A model generated the notes under the pieces. The model saw only the letters and a program-made list of their open reading frames with translations. It searched no databases and was not told the DNA's origin. From Ferrimonas balearica (GTDB lineage Bacteria > Pseudomonadota > Gammaproteobacteria > Enterobacterales > Shewanellaceae), in contig NZ_JAHVHW010000006.1 of the NCBI RefSeq assembly GCF_019802055.1, forward strand, positions 1 through 64,000: a stretch of 64,000 nt of DNA, written 5' to 3'. Made by a program: the position numbers and the translations under genes. Within the stretch, counting starts at the first letter, position 1. Each line of letters opens with the position of its first letter. Shown here in pieces: positions 32,475-40,296 of this stretch.

Positions 32475-35345
32475 ATGTCCTTTGCTCTGGGTCAACGCTG
32501 GATCAGCGACACTGAATCGGATCTGGGCCTGGGCACCGTCGTGGCACTTGAAGGCCGCATGGTGACCCTGCTGTTCCCTGCCACCGGTGAAAATCGAATG
32601 TTTGCCGTCCAGGACGCCCCTCTCACCCGGGTTATCTTCAACCAGGGTGACGAAGTGACCAGTCACGAAGGCTGGGTCCTCACCGTCACGGAGTTGACCG
32701 AGCAGAATGGCCTGGTGACTTACCAGGGCACCCGCAATGACACCGGCGAAACCGTCGAGTTGCGGGAAACCCTGCTGGACCATCAGATCCGCTTCAACAA
32801 GCCTCAGGACCGTCTGTTCGCCGGCCAGTTGGACCGGATGGAACACTACGTCACCCGCTACCTTTGCCAGACCCAACGCCACGCCATGCAGCAGAACCCG
32901 CTGCGCGCTCTGCAAGGGCCCCGGGCTGGCCTGATTGCACACCAGCTCTACATCGCCAACGAAGTGGGTCGCCGTCACGCCCCCCGCGTACTGCTGGCCG
33001 ATGAAGTGGGCCTGGGGAAAACCATCGAAGCGGGTCATATTCTGCATCAGCAGCTGCTCTCCGGCCGTGCCGAGCGGGTGCTGATCCTGGTGCCGGAGTC
33101 CCTTCAGCACCAGTGGCTGGTGGAGATGCTGCGCCGCTTCAATCTGCGTTTTGCCCTGTTCGACGAAGAGCGCTGCATTGAGGCGCTGGCGGATTGCGAC
33201 AACCCCTTCGAGACCGAGCAACTGGTGATCTGCTCCATTGACCTGCTGCGCAAGAAAAAGCGCTTCGAGCAGGCCTGTGAAGCCCCCTGGGACCTGCTGG
33301 TGGTGGACGAAGCTCATCACCTTGAGTGGAGCGAAGATGCCCCCAGCCGCGCCTATCAGGTGGTGGAATCCCTGGCGGAATCTATCCCCGGCGTGCTGCT
33401 GCTGACCGCCACCCCGGATCAGCTGGGCCACCAGAGCCACTTTGCCCGTCTGCGTCTGCTCGATCCGGACCGCTTCTACGACTACGAGGCGTTCCTGAAA
33501 GAGGAGACCGAGTACCAGAGTGTTGCCGCCGCGGCCGAAGCGCTGCTGTCCGAGCGCGCCCTGACCAGCGACGAAACCGCCGCACTCACCGCCCTGCTGC
33601 CAGAGCAGACCATTGAGGCCGACGATGCCGACGCACGGGAATCCCTGCTGCGCCAACTGCTGGACCGCCACGGTACTGGCCGCGTGTTGTTCCGTAACAC
33701 CCGTGCTGGTGTCAGGGGCTTCACCCAGCGTCATCTGAACGCTCATCCGGTGGCCCTGCCGAGCCAGTACGCCACCGCGGTGCGCGTCTCCAAGATGCTG
33801 GGCAATAACGGCTCACTGGAGCAGCGTGTTCTGAACAACCTCTACCCGGAGAAGCTCTACCAGGAGTTTGAGGGCGAGGGCAGCAGTGCCAGTTGGTGGA
33901 CCTTCGACCCCCGAGTGAACTGGATGCTGGAGTTCCTGAAAGCGAACCGCTCAAAGAAGGTGCTGGTGATCACCGCCAAGGCCTCCACCGCTCTGCAGCT
34001 GGAGGAAGCCCTGCGCACCCGTGAAGGGATCATGGCGGGCGTGTTCCACGAAGGGATGTCCATTCTGGAGCGGGACAAAGCCGCCGCCTTCTTTGCCCAG
34101 CAGGAGGGCGGTGCCCAGGTGCTGATCTGTTCCGAGATCGGCTCCGAAGGCCGCAACTTCCAGTTTGCGCACCACCTGATCATGTTCGATCTGCCGCAGA
34201 ACCCGGACCTGCTGGAACAGCGTATCGGCCGTCTGGACCGCATCGGCCAGACCGAAGATGTGCAGATCCACGTCCCCTTTATCGAGGGCAGCGCACAGCA
34301 GCAGTTGATGAACTGGTATCACCAGGGTCTGAACGCCTTTGAGCAGACCTGTCCGGGTGGCCACCTGATCCACGCCGAGTTTGGTGAAGCGCTGCTGCAG
34401 GTGCTGTCCGGCGATAACGACGATCTGGACGGGCTGGTCGCCCAAACCGCGGAGCGGGCCGCTGAGCATAAGGCCGCCATGGAAGCGGGCCGGGATAAAC
34501 TGCTGGAGATCCACTCCCACGGTGGCAAACAGGCGGACGCTCTGGTCGCCGCGCTGGAGCAGGAAGACGATGACACCGACTTTGTCAGCTTTATGCTGAA
34601 GCTGTGGGATGTGATCGGCGTGCAGCAGGATGACCGCGGTGAAAACGCCGTGGTGCTGACCCCCACCGAACACATGCTCTACCCCAGCTACCCGGGTCTG
34701 CCGGAAGATGGCATGTCCGTCACCTTTGACCGTGACACCGCCCTCTCCCGTGACGACTTCCAGTTCATCACTCCGGCGCACCCGCTGGTGAGCACCGGCA
34801 TCGATATGCTCACCAGCAGCGACAACGGCTGTGCCGCCGTGTCTCTGATGAAGAACAAGGCGCTGCCCGCCGGCACCCTGTTCCTGGAGCTGATCTACCT
34901 GGTGGAAGCCACCGCGCCAGCGGAAGTGCAGTTGGGCCGATTCCTGCCGCCGACCCCCATCCGTCTCCTGCTGGACAAGAGCGGCAAAGATCTGGGCGAG
35001 AACGTGGATTTCGAGACCTTTAACCGTCAGCTAATCCCGATCAACCGCCACACCGGCTCCAAGCTGGTTACCGCTTCCCAAAGCATGCTGCACCCGCTGA
35101 TCGCTAAAGCAGAGCAGCATATGACCGGCCGTCTGGCGGAACTGGTGGCAGAAGCTGAGCAGAAGATGCAAGTCGAGTTGGGCGATGAACTGACCCGTCT
35201 GGATGCCCTGAAAGCGGTGAACCCCAACATCCGCGAAAGCGAACTGGACGCCATCCGTGAACAGATGAACATGGTCAAAGCCCATCTGGGCCGCGCCCAG
35301 ATCCAACTGGACGCGATTCGTCTGATTGTGGTGACGCCTCAGTAA
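32475..35345 (+). CDS. rapA: RNA polymerase-associated ATPase RapA
   Basis: RapA is a Swi2/Snf2 ATPase that binds RNA polymerase and promotes its recycling after transcription. The 956-residue protein agrees with the family's length (968 in E. coli). It opens with the Tudor-like domain ([20 protein letters not shown]), followed by Walker A in [15 protein letters not shown] (about 175), the DEAH box [11 protein letters not shown] (about 277), and helicase-C motifs [13 protein letters not shown] (about 554) and [10 protein letters not shown] (about 582). The long C-terminal RapA-specific region is complete. CAGGAG lies before the ATG. It ends in a strong terminator. Confidence 0.97.
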   Translation: MSFALGQRWISDTESDLGLGTVVALEGRMVTLLFPATGENRMFAVQDAPLTRVIFNQGDEVTSHEGWVLTVTELTEQNGLVTYQGTRNDTGETVELRETLLDHQIRFNKPQDRLFAGQLDRMEHYVTRYLCQTQRHAMQQNPLRALQGPRAGLIAHQLYIANEVGRRHAPRVLLADEVGLGKTIEAGHILHQQLLSGRAERVLILVPESLQHQWLVEMLRRFNLRFALFDEERCIEALADCDNPFETEQLVICSIDLLRKKKRFEQACEAPWDLLVVDEAHHLEWSEDAPSRAYQVVESLAESIPGVLLLTATPDQLGHQSHFARLRLLDPDRFYDYEAFLKEETEYQSVAAAAEALLSERALTSDETAALTALLPEQTIEADDADARESLLRQLLDRHGTGRVLFRNTRAGVRGFTQRHLNAHPVALPSQYATAVRVSKMLGNNGSLEQRVLNNLYPEKLYQEFEGEGSSASWWTFDPRVNWMLEFLKANRSKKVLVITAKASTALQLEEALRTREGIMAGVFHEGMSILERDKAAAFFAQQEGGAQVLICSEIGSEGRNFQFAHHLIMFDLPQNPDLLEQRIGRLDRIGQTEDVQIHVPFIEGSAQQQLMNWYHQGLNAFEQTCPGGHLIHAEFGEALLQVLSGDNDDLDGLVAQTAERAAEHKAAMEAGRDKLLEIHSHGGKQADALVAALEQEDDDTDFVSFMLKLWDVIGVQQDDRGENAVVLTPTEHMLYPSYPGLPEDGMSVTFDRDTALSRDDFQFITPAHPLVSTGIDMLTSSDNGCAAVSLMKNKALPAGTLFLELIYLVEATAPAEVQLGRFLPPTPIRLLLDKSGKDLGENVDFETFNRQLIPINRHTGSKLVTASQSMLHPLIAKAEQHMTGRLAELVAEAEQKMQVELGDELTRLDALKAVNPNIRESELDAIREQMNMVKAHLGRAQIQLDAIRLIVVTPQ

Positions 35346-35365
35346 CCCTCTTCGTTACTATAAAG

Positions 35366-35393
35366 AGCCCGGCTTTATGTCGGGCTTTTTTTT
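35366..35393 (+). terminator. Rho-independent terminator after rapA
   Basis: AGCCCGGC-TTTAT-GTCGGGCT followed by eight T lies 21 bases after the rapA stop codon. Confidence 0.9.
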
Positions 35394-35540
35394 GGGGGGG
35401 TTCATGACACGTTCGCGGGGCAGTCTCCCTCTGCTAGACCATTAACTCTTTGCCGAGAGCGACTCGATGGCCGCCATCACCGTTGTCTGCACCAATCAGT
35501 TACGCCACAATGCTTCCAACTTCCTTTACTGATCAGAGTC

Positions 35541-36161
35541 ATGCCCCGTTCGTTCTACTGGCTACTGCTGTGCTTAACCGTCTTTCCGACTCTGGCTGCG
35601 GAGCCTGTGGTGTTCCCCGCCCATACGCCGGGCAGCAAGGGGACGGTGGTGGTGTTCTCTCCGGCGGGCGCGGCATTGGACAGTGGCCGCTGGCAACGTA
35701 CGGTACTGCGAACCCTGCCGGAATATGGCTGGAACACGGTATCCGCAACACTGCCTGCGAAAGCGGAGCTTCTGCCGCCACAACTCGACGCCCAGCCCAA
35801 GCCCCACTACTGGCTGGTAAACGGTGCTCAGGGCGGGGAGATGGTGCTGGCGCTCTCGGAACAGGCCCTGCCGATGCCGGAGGGATTGGTGCTGCTGGGG
35901 CCCTACCACTCGGATATGGAACAGAACGCGCTGTTGGCCACGCAGTTGGCAGGATTGGGCCTTCCGGTACTGGATCTGAGCAGCCCGGTGGATCACCCGT
36001 TGGCCAAGGCCACGGTCGCAGAACGGGCACAGGCCAGTCGCCGTACTGGCAATCCCCACTACCGCTCCATCCATTGGGCTCTGGACTGGGATCAGAGCGC
36101 GAACACTCTGGCACAACAGCTCTGGGGCTGGCTGAAGCAGCAGAGAGCGGTCGCAAAGTGA
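35541..36161 (+). CDS. DUF3530 family secreted protein
   Basis: The 206-residue protein has a signal peptide (FYWLLLCLTVFPTLAA, cleaved near residue 20) and an alpha/beta-hydrolase-like core: GTVVVFSPAG as an oxyanion-type loop, WLVNGAQGGEMVLALSEQA around a possible nucleophile elbow (GAQGG, without the usual Ser), and PVLDLSSPVDHP. DUF3530 genes are common downstream of rapA in Shewanella-type genomes. The absence of Ser in the elbow suggests it is not a classical hydrolase. It has its own upstream region after the rapA terminator. Function unknown; periplasmic location is inferred. Confidence 0.75.
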   Translation: MPRSFYWLLLCLTVFPTLAAEPVVFPAHTPGSKGTVVVFSPAGAALDSGRWQRTVLRTLPEYGWNTVSATLPAKAELLPPQLDAQPKPHYWLVNGAQGGEMVLALSEQALPMPEGLVLLGPYHSDMEQNALLATQLAGLGLPVLDLSSPVDHPLAKATVAERAQASRRTGNPHYRSIHWALDWDQSANTLAQQLWGWLKQQRAVAK

Positions 36162-36395
36162 GCTTCCCGTCTCACTACTGAGCGAACCGTGAGAACCCCG
36201 TCACACTGGGCCTCACCCTGCCATAACACCCTGTTAAAACAAGGGAATATGTCACACTTCTGCCATCTAATTGCACGATAGAGCCCATCTCATCAATCGG
36301 ATTCCCCAATCCCATATCCCCACTTACTCTGTGGTCATTCACAGAAGCGCCCACGCTCATCGACGAGGGCACAATATCTACGGGGAGAAACCACC

Positions 36396-37379
36396 ATGCG
36401 CCGCACCTTGCTTGCCACCGCCGTCCTTGCCACCACGGGTATGGCCTACGCCGCCGAGCCGATCCAGATCATTGAGCCCGCCAAAATCGAGAACCCTGAG
36501 ATGGTCGAGCTGGGTAAAAAGCTGTTCTTCGAGCCGCGCCTGTCCAAGTCCGGTTTTCTCTCCTGTAACAGCTGCCACAACCTGAGCCTGGGCGGCGTCG
36601 ACATCCTGCCCACCTCCATCGGCCACAACTGGCAAGAGGGCCCCATCAATGCCCCCACCGTTCTGAACGCCAAGTACATGCTGGCCCAGTTCTGGGACGG
36701 TCGCGCCGCGACCCTGCAGGAGCAAGCTGCCGGTCCCATCGCCAACCCGAAAGAGATGGCGCTGGAGCACAAACTGGCACTCAACGTACTGCGCTCCATT
36801 CCGGGCTATCAGGCAGAGTTTGAGCAGGTGTTTGGTGATAAGGGGATCACCCTGGATACCGTTACCGAAGCGATCGCCACCTTTGAAGAGACCCTGGTAA
36901 CGCCAAACAGCCGCTTTGATCAGTACCTGCAAGGGGATAAGGACGCCCTGAGCGCTCACGAGCTGGAAGGTTATGAGCTGTTCAAGGCAAAAGGCTGTGC
37001 GGCCTGCCACAATGGTCCGGCAGTGGGCGGCACCATGTACCAGAAGATGGGTCTGATGCAGCCCTTCGTCACCGACAACCCGGCTCAGGGTCGCGTCGAT
37101 GTGACCGGCAAAGAGCATGACCGCATGGTGTTCAAGGTGCCGACGCTGCGTAACATCGAGCTGACCTACCCCTACTTCCACGATGGCTCCACCTACGATC
37201 TGAAAGAGGCAGTGATCGTGATGCAGCGGGTGCAGCTGGGTCAGGAACTGACTGACCAGGAAGCGGACCGCATCACCGACTTCCTCAAGACCCTGACGGG
37301 TGAGCAGCCGCAGATCGTCCTGCCCATTCTGCCGCCTTCCGTGCCGAGCACGCCCAAGCCGCAGCCGTTCGGTCAGTAA
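36396..37379 (+). CDS. ccpA: Di-haem cytochrome c peroxidase
   Basis: This periplasmic enzyme reduces hydrogen peroxide to water with electrons from small c-type cytochromes. The 327-residue precursor has a signal peptide (RRTLLATAVLATTGMAYA, about 2-19) and two CxxCH haem sites: CNSCH (about 57-61) for the peroxidatic haem and CAACH (about 203-207) for the electron-transfer haem. LGKKLFFEPRLSKSG and VPTLRNIELTYPYFHDGS (distal Met/His region) are typical. Related Shewanella genes are induced under oxygen limitation, but I could not find an FNR box in the 230 bases upstream. It is monocistronic with a strong terminator. Confidence 0.94.
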   Translation: MRRTLLATAVLATTGMAYAAEPIQIIEPAKIENPEMVELGKKLFFEPRLSKSGFLSCNSCHNLSLGGVDILPTSIGHNWQEGPINAPTVLNAKYMLAQFWDGRAATLQEQAAGPIANPKEMALEHKLALNVLRSIPGYQAEFEQVFGDKGITLDTVTEAIATFEETLVTPNSRFDQYLQGDKDALSAHELEGYELFKAKGCAACHNGPAVGGTMYQKMGLMQPFVTDNPAQGRVDVTGKEHDRMVFKVPTLRNIELTYPYFHDGSTYDLKEAVIVMQRVQLGQELTDQEADRITDFLKTLTGEQPQIVLPILPPSVPSTPKPQPFGQ

Positions 37380-37383
37380 AACA

Positions 37384-37416
37384 AAAAACGCCCCGCATCA
37401 GCGGGGCGTTTTTTTA
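37384..37416 (+). terminator. Rho-independent terminator after ccpA
   Basis: AAAAAACGCCCCGC-ATCA-GCGGGGCGTTTTTTT lies directly after the ccpA stop codon. Confidence 0.92.
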
Positions 37417-37419
37417 TTG

Positions 37420-37743
37420 TCAGTCTCAAGCCACCTTTTATGGCGAGGATGATCATTTGTCCGAAGCTCTGCCCGTAGGGTAGCGACTTCCCAATGACAC
37501 CCACACGCGAATAAGCGAAAGGTTGAGAATCAGAACAGTTTTGATGTTCTGCACAGATCTCTCACGGCGAATGCCGTCCACCCTCGCCGACTCACGGCGC
37601 CGAGCGGAAACGACTGGCTCTCGCCGTGCCGGAGGCATAGGGGAGTCCAGAGGGGCAAAGCCCTTCTGGCGGCCGCCGGGCCGCTCCCGGCAAAGGGGGT
37701 AATGGTGCCTCTGCACTCACATTCCTGTGGCATCCCCAATACC
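37420..37743. repeat. Structured gene-free element, possible dispersed repeat
   Basis: About 320 bases between two terminators hold no gene I can support. The stretch is unusually rich in hairpins: CAGAACA-GTTTTGA-TGTTCTG (near 37532-37552), ACGGC-GAAT-GCCGT (near 37563-37576) and CCAGAGGGGC-AAA-GCCCTTCTGG (near 37648-37670), followed by more GC-rich inverted sequence. Composition and structure resemble dispersed intergenic repeats or a MITE rather than coding DNA. Short frames on the minus strand here are Arg/Pro-rich and look spurious. Repetition elsewhere in the genome cannot be tested from this window. Confidence 0.4.
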
Positions 37744-37766
37744 AAAAAGCCCCCTTCTTGGGGGCC
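37744..37766 (-). terminator. Rho-independent terminator of the secreted-protein gene
   Basis: On the minus strand GGCCCCC-AAGAA-GGGGGCT followed by TTTTT lies 34 bases after the stop of the secreted protein gene. A second perfect hairpin (CACCTGCA-A-TGCAGGTG, near 37781-37797) sits between the two. Confidence 0.82.
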
Positions 37767-37799
37767 ACTGCAAGGCCACCTGCAATGCAGGTGAATTTG

Positions 37800-38426
37800 T
37801 TACTCCGGCGTCGGCAGATAGCGCCTCAGTACCCGCCACTGCTCATGCTTGAGATCCTGAGGAGAGGCGGCACCGTAAAGCAGAGGCTGCTCGCCAGGCA
37901 CCGGCAGCAGTTCGATATAGAGTGTCTGAGGCTGTCCGGTCACAAAGGGCTCAACCCAGTTCAGCTCTGCCAGGTATCCCCCCAATACCGTAGTGATGGA
38001 GAGGTTGACTGACTCGGGCAGGCACTCGAACTCATTGCCCTCTGCAACGGTCTGACACAAGCCCTGATAGTAAACCAGCAAGAGGCGTTCAATGTTGCGC
38101 TTATCCAGCGCAGTGCCCGGCGCCAGTTCAAAGGCGAACAGATAGCTGAAAAAGTCATTCGCCTGGGGATCGTACATGCCCGGTGAGAAGCGCATCTCCT
38201 CCGCCCCCTTAAAGGGCAGCTCTGGCGCAAACTCCGGCGGCAGTGCTATTCGCTCGCCACGCCATCCGGCGGGCTCAGGCAACAGGGTCATCGCCGCCAC
38301 TGTCAGCGCCGGTGGATCCACCGGTTCCGGACTGACCTGCTCCTGGGTCACGGTAGGCTCCTCCTGAGCCATCACACTCAGGCTGAACAACCCGGCCACA
38401 AGCCAGAGCCACGTTTTGCCATTCAT
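37800..38426 (-). CDS. Secreted protein of unknown function
   Basis: I do not recognise this 208-residue protein. It has a signal peptide (MNGKTWLWLVAGLFSLSVMA, cleaved after residue 20), an acidic Pro-rich linker (EEPTVTQEQVSPEPVDPP), and a soluble domain with two cysteines (in GLCQT and FECLP) that could form a disulfide. The open frame runs far upstream, opposite mgtE; I use the ATG at 38426 because it begins a proper signal peptide with GAGGG 8 bases before it. It is divergent from mgtE. It is probably periplasmic or outer-membrane associated, with no function deducible. Confidence 0.7.
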   Translation of the reverse strand: MNGKTWLWLVAGLFSLSVMAQEEPTVTQEQVSPEPVDPPALTVAAMTLLPEPAGWRGERIALPPEFAPELPFKGAEEMRFSPGMYDPQANDFFSYLFAFELAPGTALDKRNIERLLLVYYQGLCQTVAEGNEFECLPESVNLSITTVLGGYLAELNWVEPFVTGQPQTLYIELLPVPGEQPLLYGAASPQDLKHEQWRVLRRYLPTPE

Positions 38427-38543
38427 AAAGGGGTCCCTCTCAATGCCATATCCTTGATATGCTTGAGAACTGATGAAAAAGCAACCTTTGCACACGGATC
38501 CCGCCTCACTAACGGTTCCCGTGAGGGAATTCCCCGCGCAGGG

Positions 38544-38572
38544 TTGCCTCTGTAGTGCTAAGCGCCTAAAAT
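38544..38572 (+). promoter_or_regulatory. Sigma-70 promoter of mgtE
   Basis: TTGCCT (38544-38549) and TAAAAT (38567-38572) are spaced exactly 17 bases apart. Transcription would start near 38579, giving a leader of about 157 bases before the mgtE ATG. Confidence 0.6.
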
Positions 38573-38578
38573 CGCGGC

Positions 38579-38735
38579 GCGAATCCCATAGAGCGAAACC
38601 AATATGGACCCCATTCCCAGTCCCAGGTGGGACAAAAAAACGAACCTGAATCAAACAACTGCCTAGGTCTGCGGAGTCCACGCCTGATAGGGATCTCATC
38701 CCTGCCGCTCCGCCGCCGGGTACCGGAGGTGGAGT
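38579..38735 (+). promoter_or_regulatory. Structured mgtE leader, candidate riboswitch
   Basis: The predicted leader RNA has a hairpin GUCCC-AGGU-GGGAC (38620-38633) and a strong hairpin AGGGAU-CUC-AUCCCU (38689-38703). CUCCGCC (38708-38714) can pair with GGUGGAG (38728-38734), which is the Shine-Dalgarno region of mgtE, or with upstream GCGGAG (38671-38676). The two pairings exclude each other, the usual design of a translational switch. I do not recognise the conserved bases of the M-box or other known Mg or Mn riboswitches. Mg2+ as ligand is inferred from the gene controlled. Confidence 0.5.
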
Positions 38736-40085
38736 ATGCAAAAAGAAGCCCTTTTTGCCACCCTTAGCGAAGCACTTGCTGCTCACGACAAGCGCGCCGT
38801 CCGGGCGCAACTTGAGCAGATGCACGTCGCCGATTTTGCCGAAGCGGTCGGCAGCTTTAGCGCCGAACTGGCTGCGAAACTGCTGGACCTGCTGTCCCTG
38901 CCCGATCACGCCGAAGTGTTCGGCTATCTCGATCCCCAACTGCAGGCGGATATTGCCTTCCGCATGCCCCGCAATGAGCTGGCCGCGCTGTTCTCTCAGA
39001 TGGAGTCCGATGAGCGTGCCGACCTCTACAACCGGCTGAGCGACGATCAGCAGCAAACCCTGCTGCCGGGTCTGGCTCAGGCGGAGCGGGAGGACGTGCG
39101 TCGTCTGGCCTCCTACCCGGAGAAAACCGCCGGGGCGATGATGAGTTCCGACTACGCCACCCTGCGCAGTCACTGGACCGTCCGCAAGGCCCTGCAGCGC
39201 CTTCGTCTGGAAGCCCCGGACAAGGAAACCATCTACCAGACCTACGTCATCGACGGCGATCGTCATCTGGTGGGGACCATCTCCCTGCGTGAGCTGATCC
39301 TCTCCAATCCGGAAGCGTTGATCGCCGACATCATGCTGACCGAGGTGGTGGCGGTAAGGGTAGACGAGGACCAGGAGGACGTGTCTGAGAAGATCCGTCA
39401 CTACGACCTGCTGGCCCTGCCGGTGCTCGACAGTGCAGAACGTCTGGTCGGCATCGTGACCTACGATGATGCGATGGACGCCGTGGTGGAAGAAGCCACC
39501 GAGGATGCCCAGAAGATCGCGTCCGTAGCCGCGCTGGAAGCGCCAATGAACCAGGTCACCTCCTGGGAGTTGTACCGCAAGCGGGTTGGCTGGCTGGTAC
39601 TGTTGGTGTTTGGTGCCCTGCTCTCCGGAGCCGGTATCGCCCACTTTGAGGCGATCATTGAATCCAATGTGGCGCTGGTGTTCTTTATGCCGCTGCTGGT
39701 GGGCAGTGGCGGTAACGCCGGCTCCCAGTCTGCCGCACTGATGGTGCGAGCCCTGGCCACAGGTGAGGTGGATCTGAAAGACTGGGCCAAGGTACTGGCG
39801 CGGGAAGTGTTTGTGGCCGGAGCTTTGGGTCTGACTATGGCGGCCGCCGTATTTGGCCTGGGCATGTTCCGGGGTGGCATGGAGATCGCCATCGTGGTGG
39901 CCTCCGCCATGGTGTGTGTGGTGTTGGCTGGCTCCCTGATCGGCTTGAGCCTGCCCTTTATCCTGTCCCGGGTGAACATGGACCCGGCAACGGCCTCCGG
40001 TCCTCTGGTAACCACCATCGTGGATGCCACCGGGGTACTTATCTACCTGGGCTTTGCCAGCATGATGCTGGACCTGGCTGTCTGA
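38736..40085 (+). CDS. mgtE: Magnesium transporter MgtE
   Basis: MgtE is a dimeric Mg2+ channel gated by its own cytoplasmic Mg2+ sensors. The 449-residue protein has the expected order: the superhelical N domain (about 5-130, with HVADFAEAVGSF), two CBS domains (about 135-255, including YPEKTAGAMMSSDYATL and VVAVRVDEDQEDVSEKIRHYDLLALPV shortened here to its parts), a connecting helix, and five membrane helices from about 285. The channel signature PLLVGSGGNAGSQSAAL is intact. GGAGGTGGAG precedes the ATG and can be masked by leader structure. It ends in a strong terminator. Confidence 0.95.
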   Translation: MQKEALFATLSEALAAHDKRAVRAQLEQMHVADFAEAVGSFSAELAAKLLDLLSLPDHAEVFGYLDPQLQADIAFRMPRNELAALFSQMESDERADLYNRLSDDQQQTLLPGLAQAEREDVRRLASYPEKTAGAMMSSDYATLRSHWTVRKALQRLRLEAPDKETIYQTYVIDGDRHLVGTISLRELILSNPEALIADIMLTEVVAVRVDEDQEDVSEKIRHYDLLALPVLDSAERLVGIVTYDDAMDAVVEEATEDAQKIASVAALEAPMNQVTSWELYRKRVGWLVLLVFGALLSGAGIAHFEAIIESNVALVFFMPLLVGSGGNAGSQSAALMVRALATGEVDLKDWAKVLAREVFVAGALGLTMAAAVFGLGMFRGGMEIAIVVASAMVCVVLAGSLIGLSLPFILSRVNMDPATASGPLVTTIVDATGVLIYLGFASMMLDLAV

Positions 40086-40096
40086 GCTTGTCGCTT

Positions 40097-40130
40097 AAAA
40101 AAAACGCCGCCCAATCGGGCGGCGTTTTTT
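40097..40130 (+). terminator. Rho-independent terminator after mgtE
   Basis: AAAAAACGCCGCCC-AATC-GGGCGGCGTTTTTT lies 12 bases after the mgtE stop codon. Confidence 0.92.
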
Positions 40131-40254
40131 GTTGTGGGCTCCCGGGTTTCGTACCGGTGGCGCCATAGTCCCCATTCCCCCAGCAGAGCCAAAACCTCCT
40201 CCGCAGCCCTGTTTTCTTCGCGACCTGACAGCACTATCCAGTAACAAAGGAAAC

Positions 40255-40282
40255 AAAAAAGCCGCCTGTAAAGGCGGCTTTC
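40255..40282 (-). terminator. Rho-independent terminator after rnb
   Basis: On the minus strand AAAGCCGCC-TTTACA-GGCGGCTTTTTT lies 14 bases after the rnb stop codon. The 120 bases between this and the mgtE terminator hold nothing recognisable. Confidence 0.9.
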
Positions 40283-40296
40283 ATTTCAGCGTGCGC

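Noticed and set aside
36180-36215. GTGA...TCACA sequence upstream of ccpA
   Set aside because: The half-sites are separated by eight bases in place of six, so it is not a CRP or FNR site by consensus.
38427-39644. Upstream extension of the secreted-protein frame into mgtE
   Set aside because: The frame stays open by chance opposite mgtE; a signal peptide begins at 38426, so the extension is not coding.
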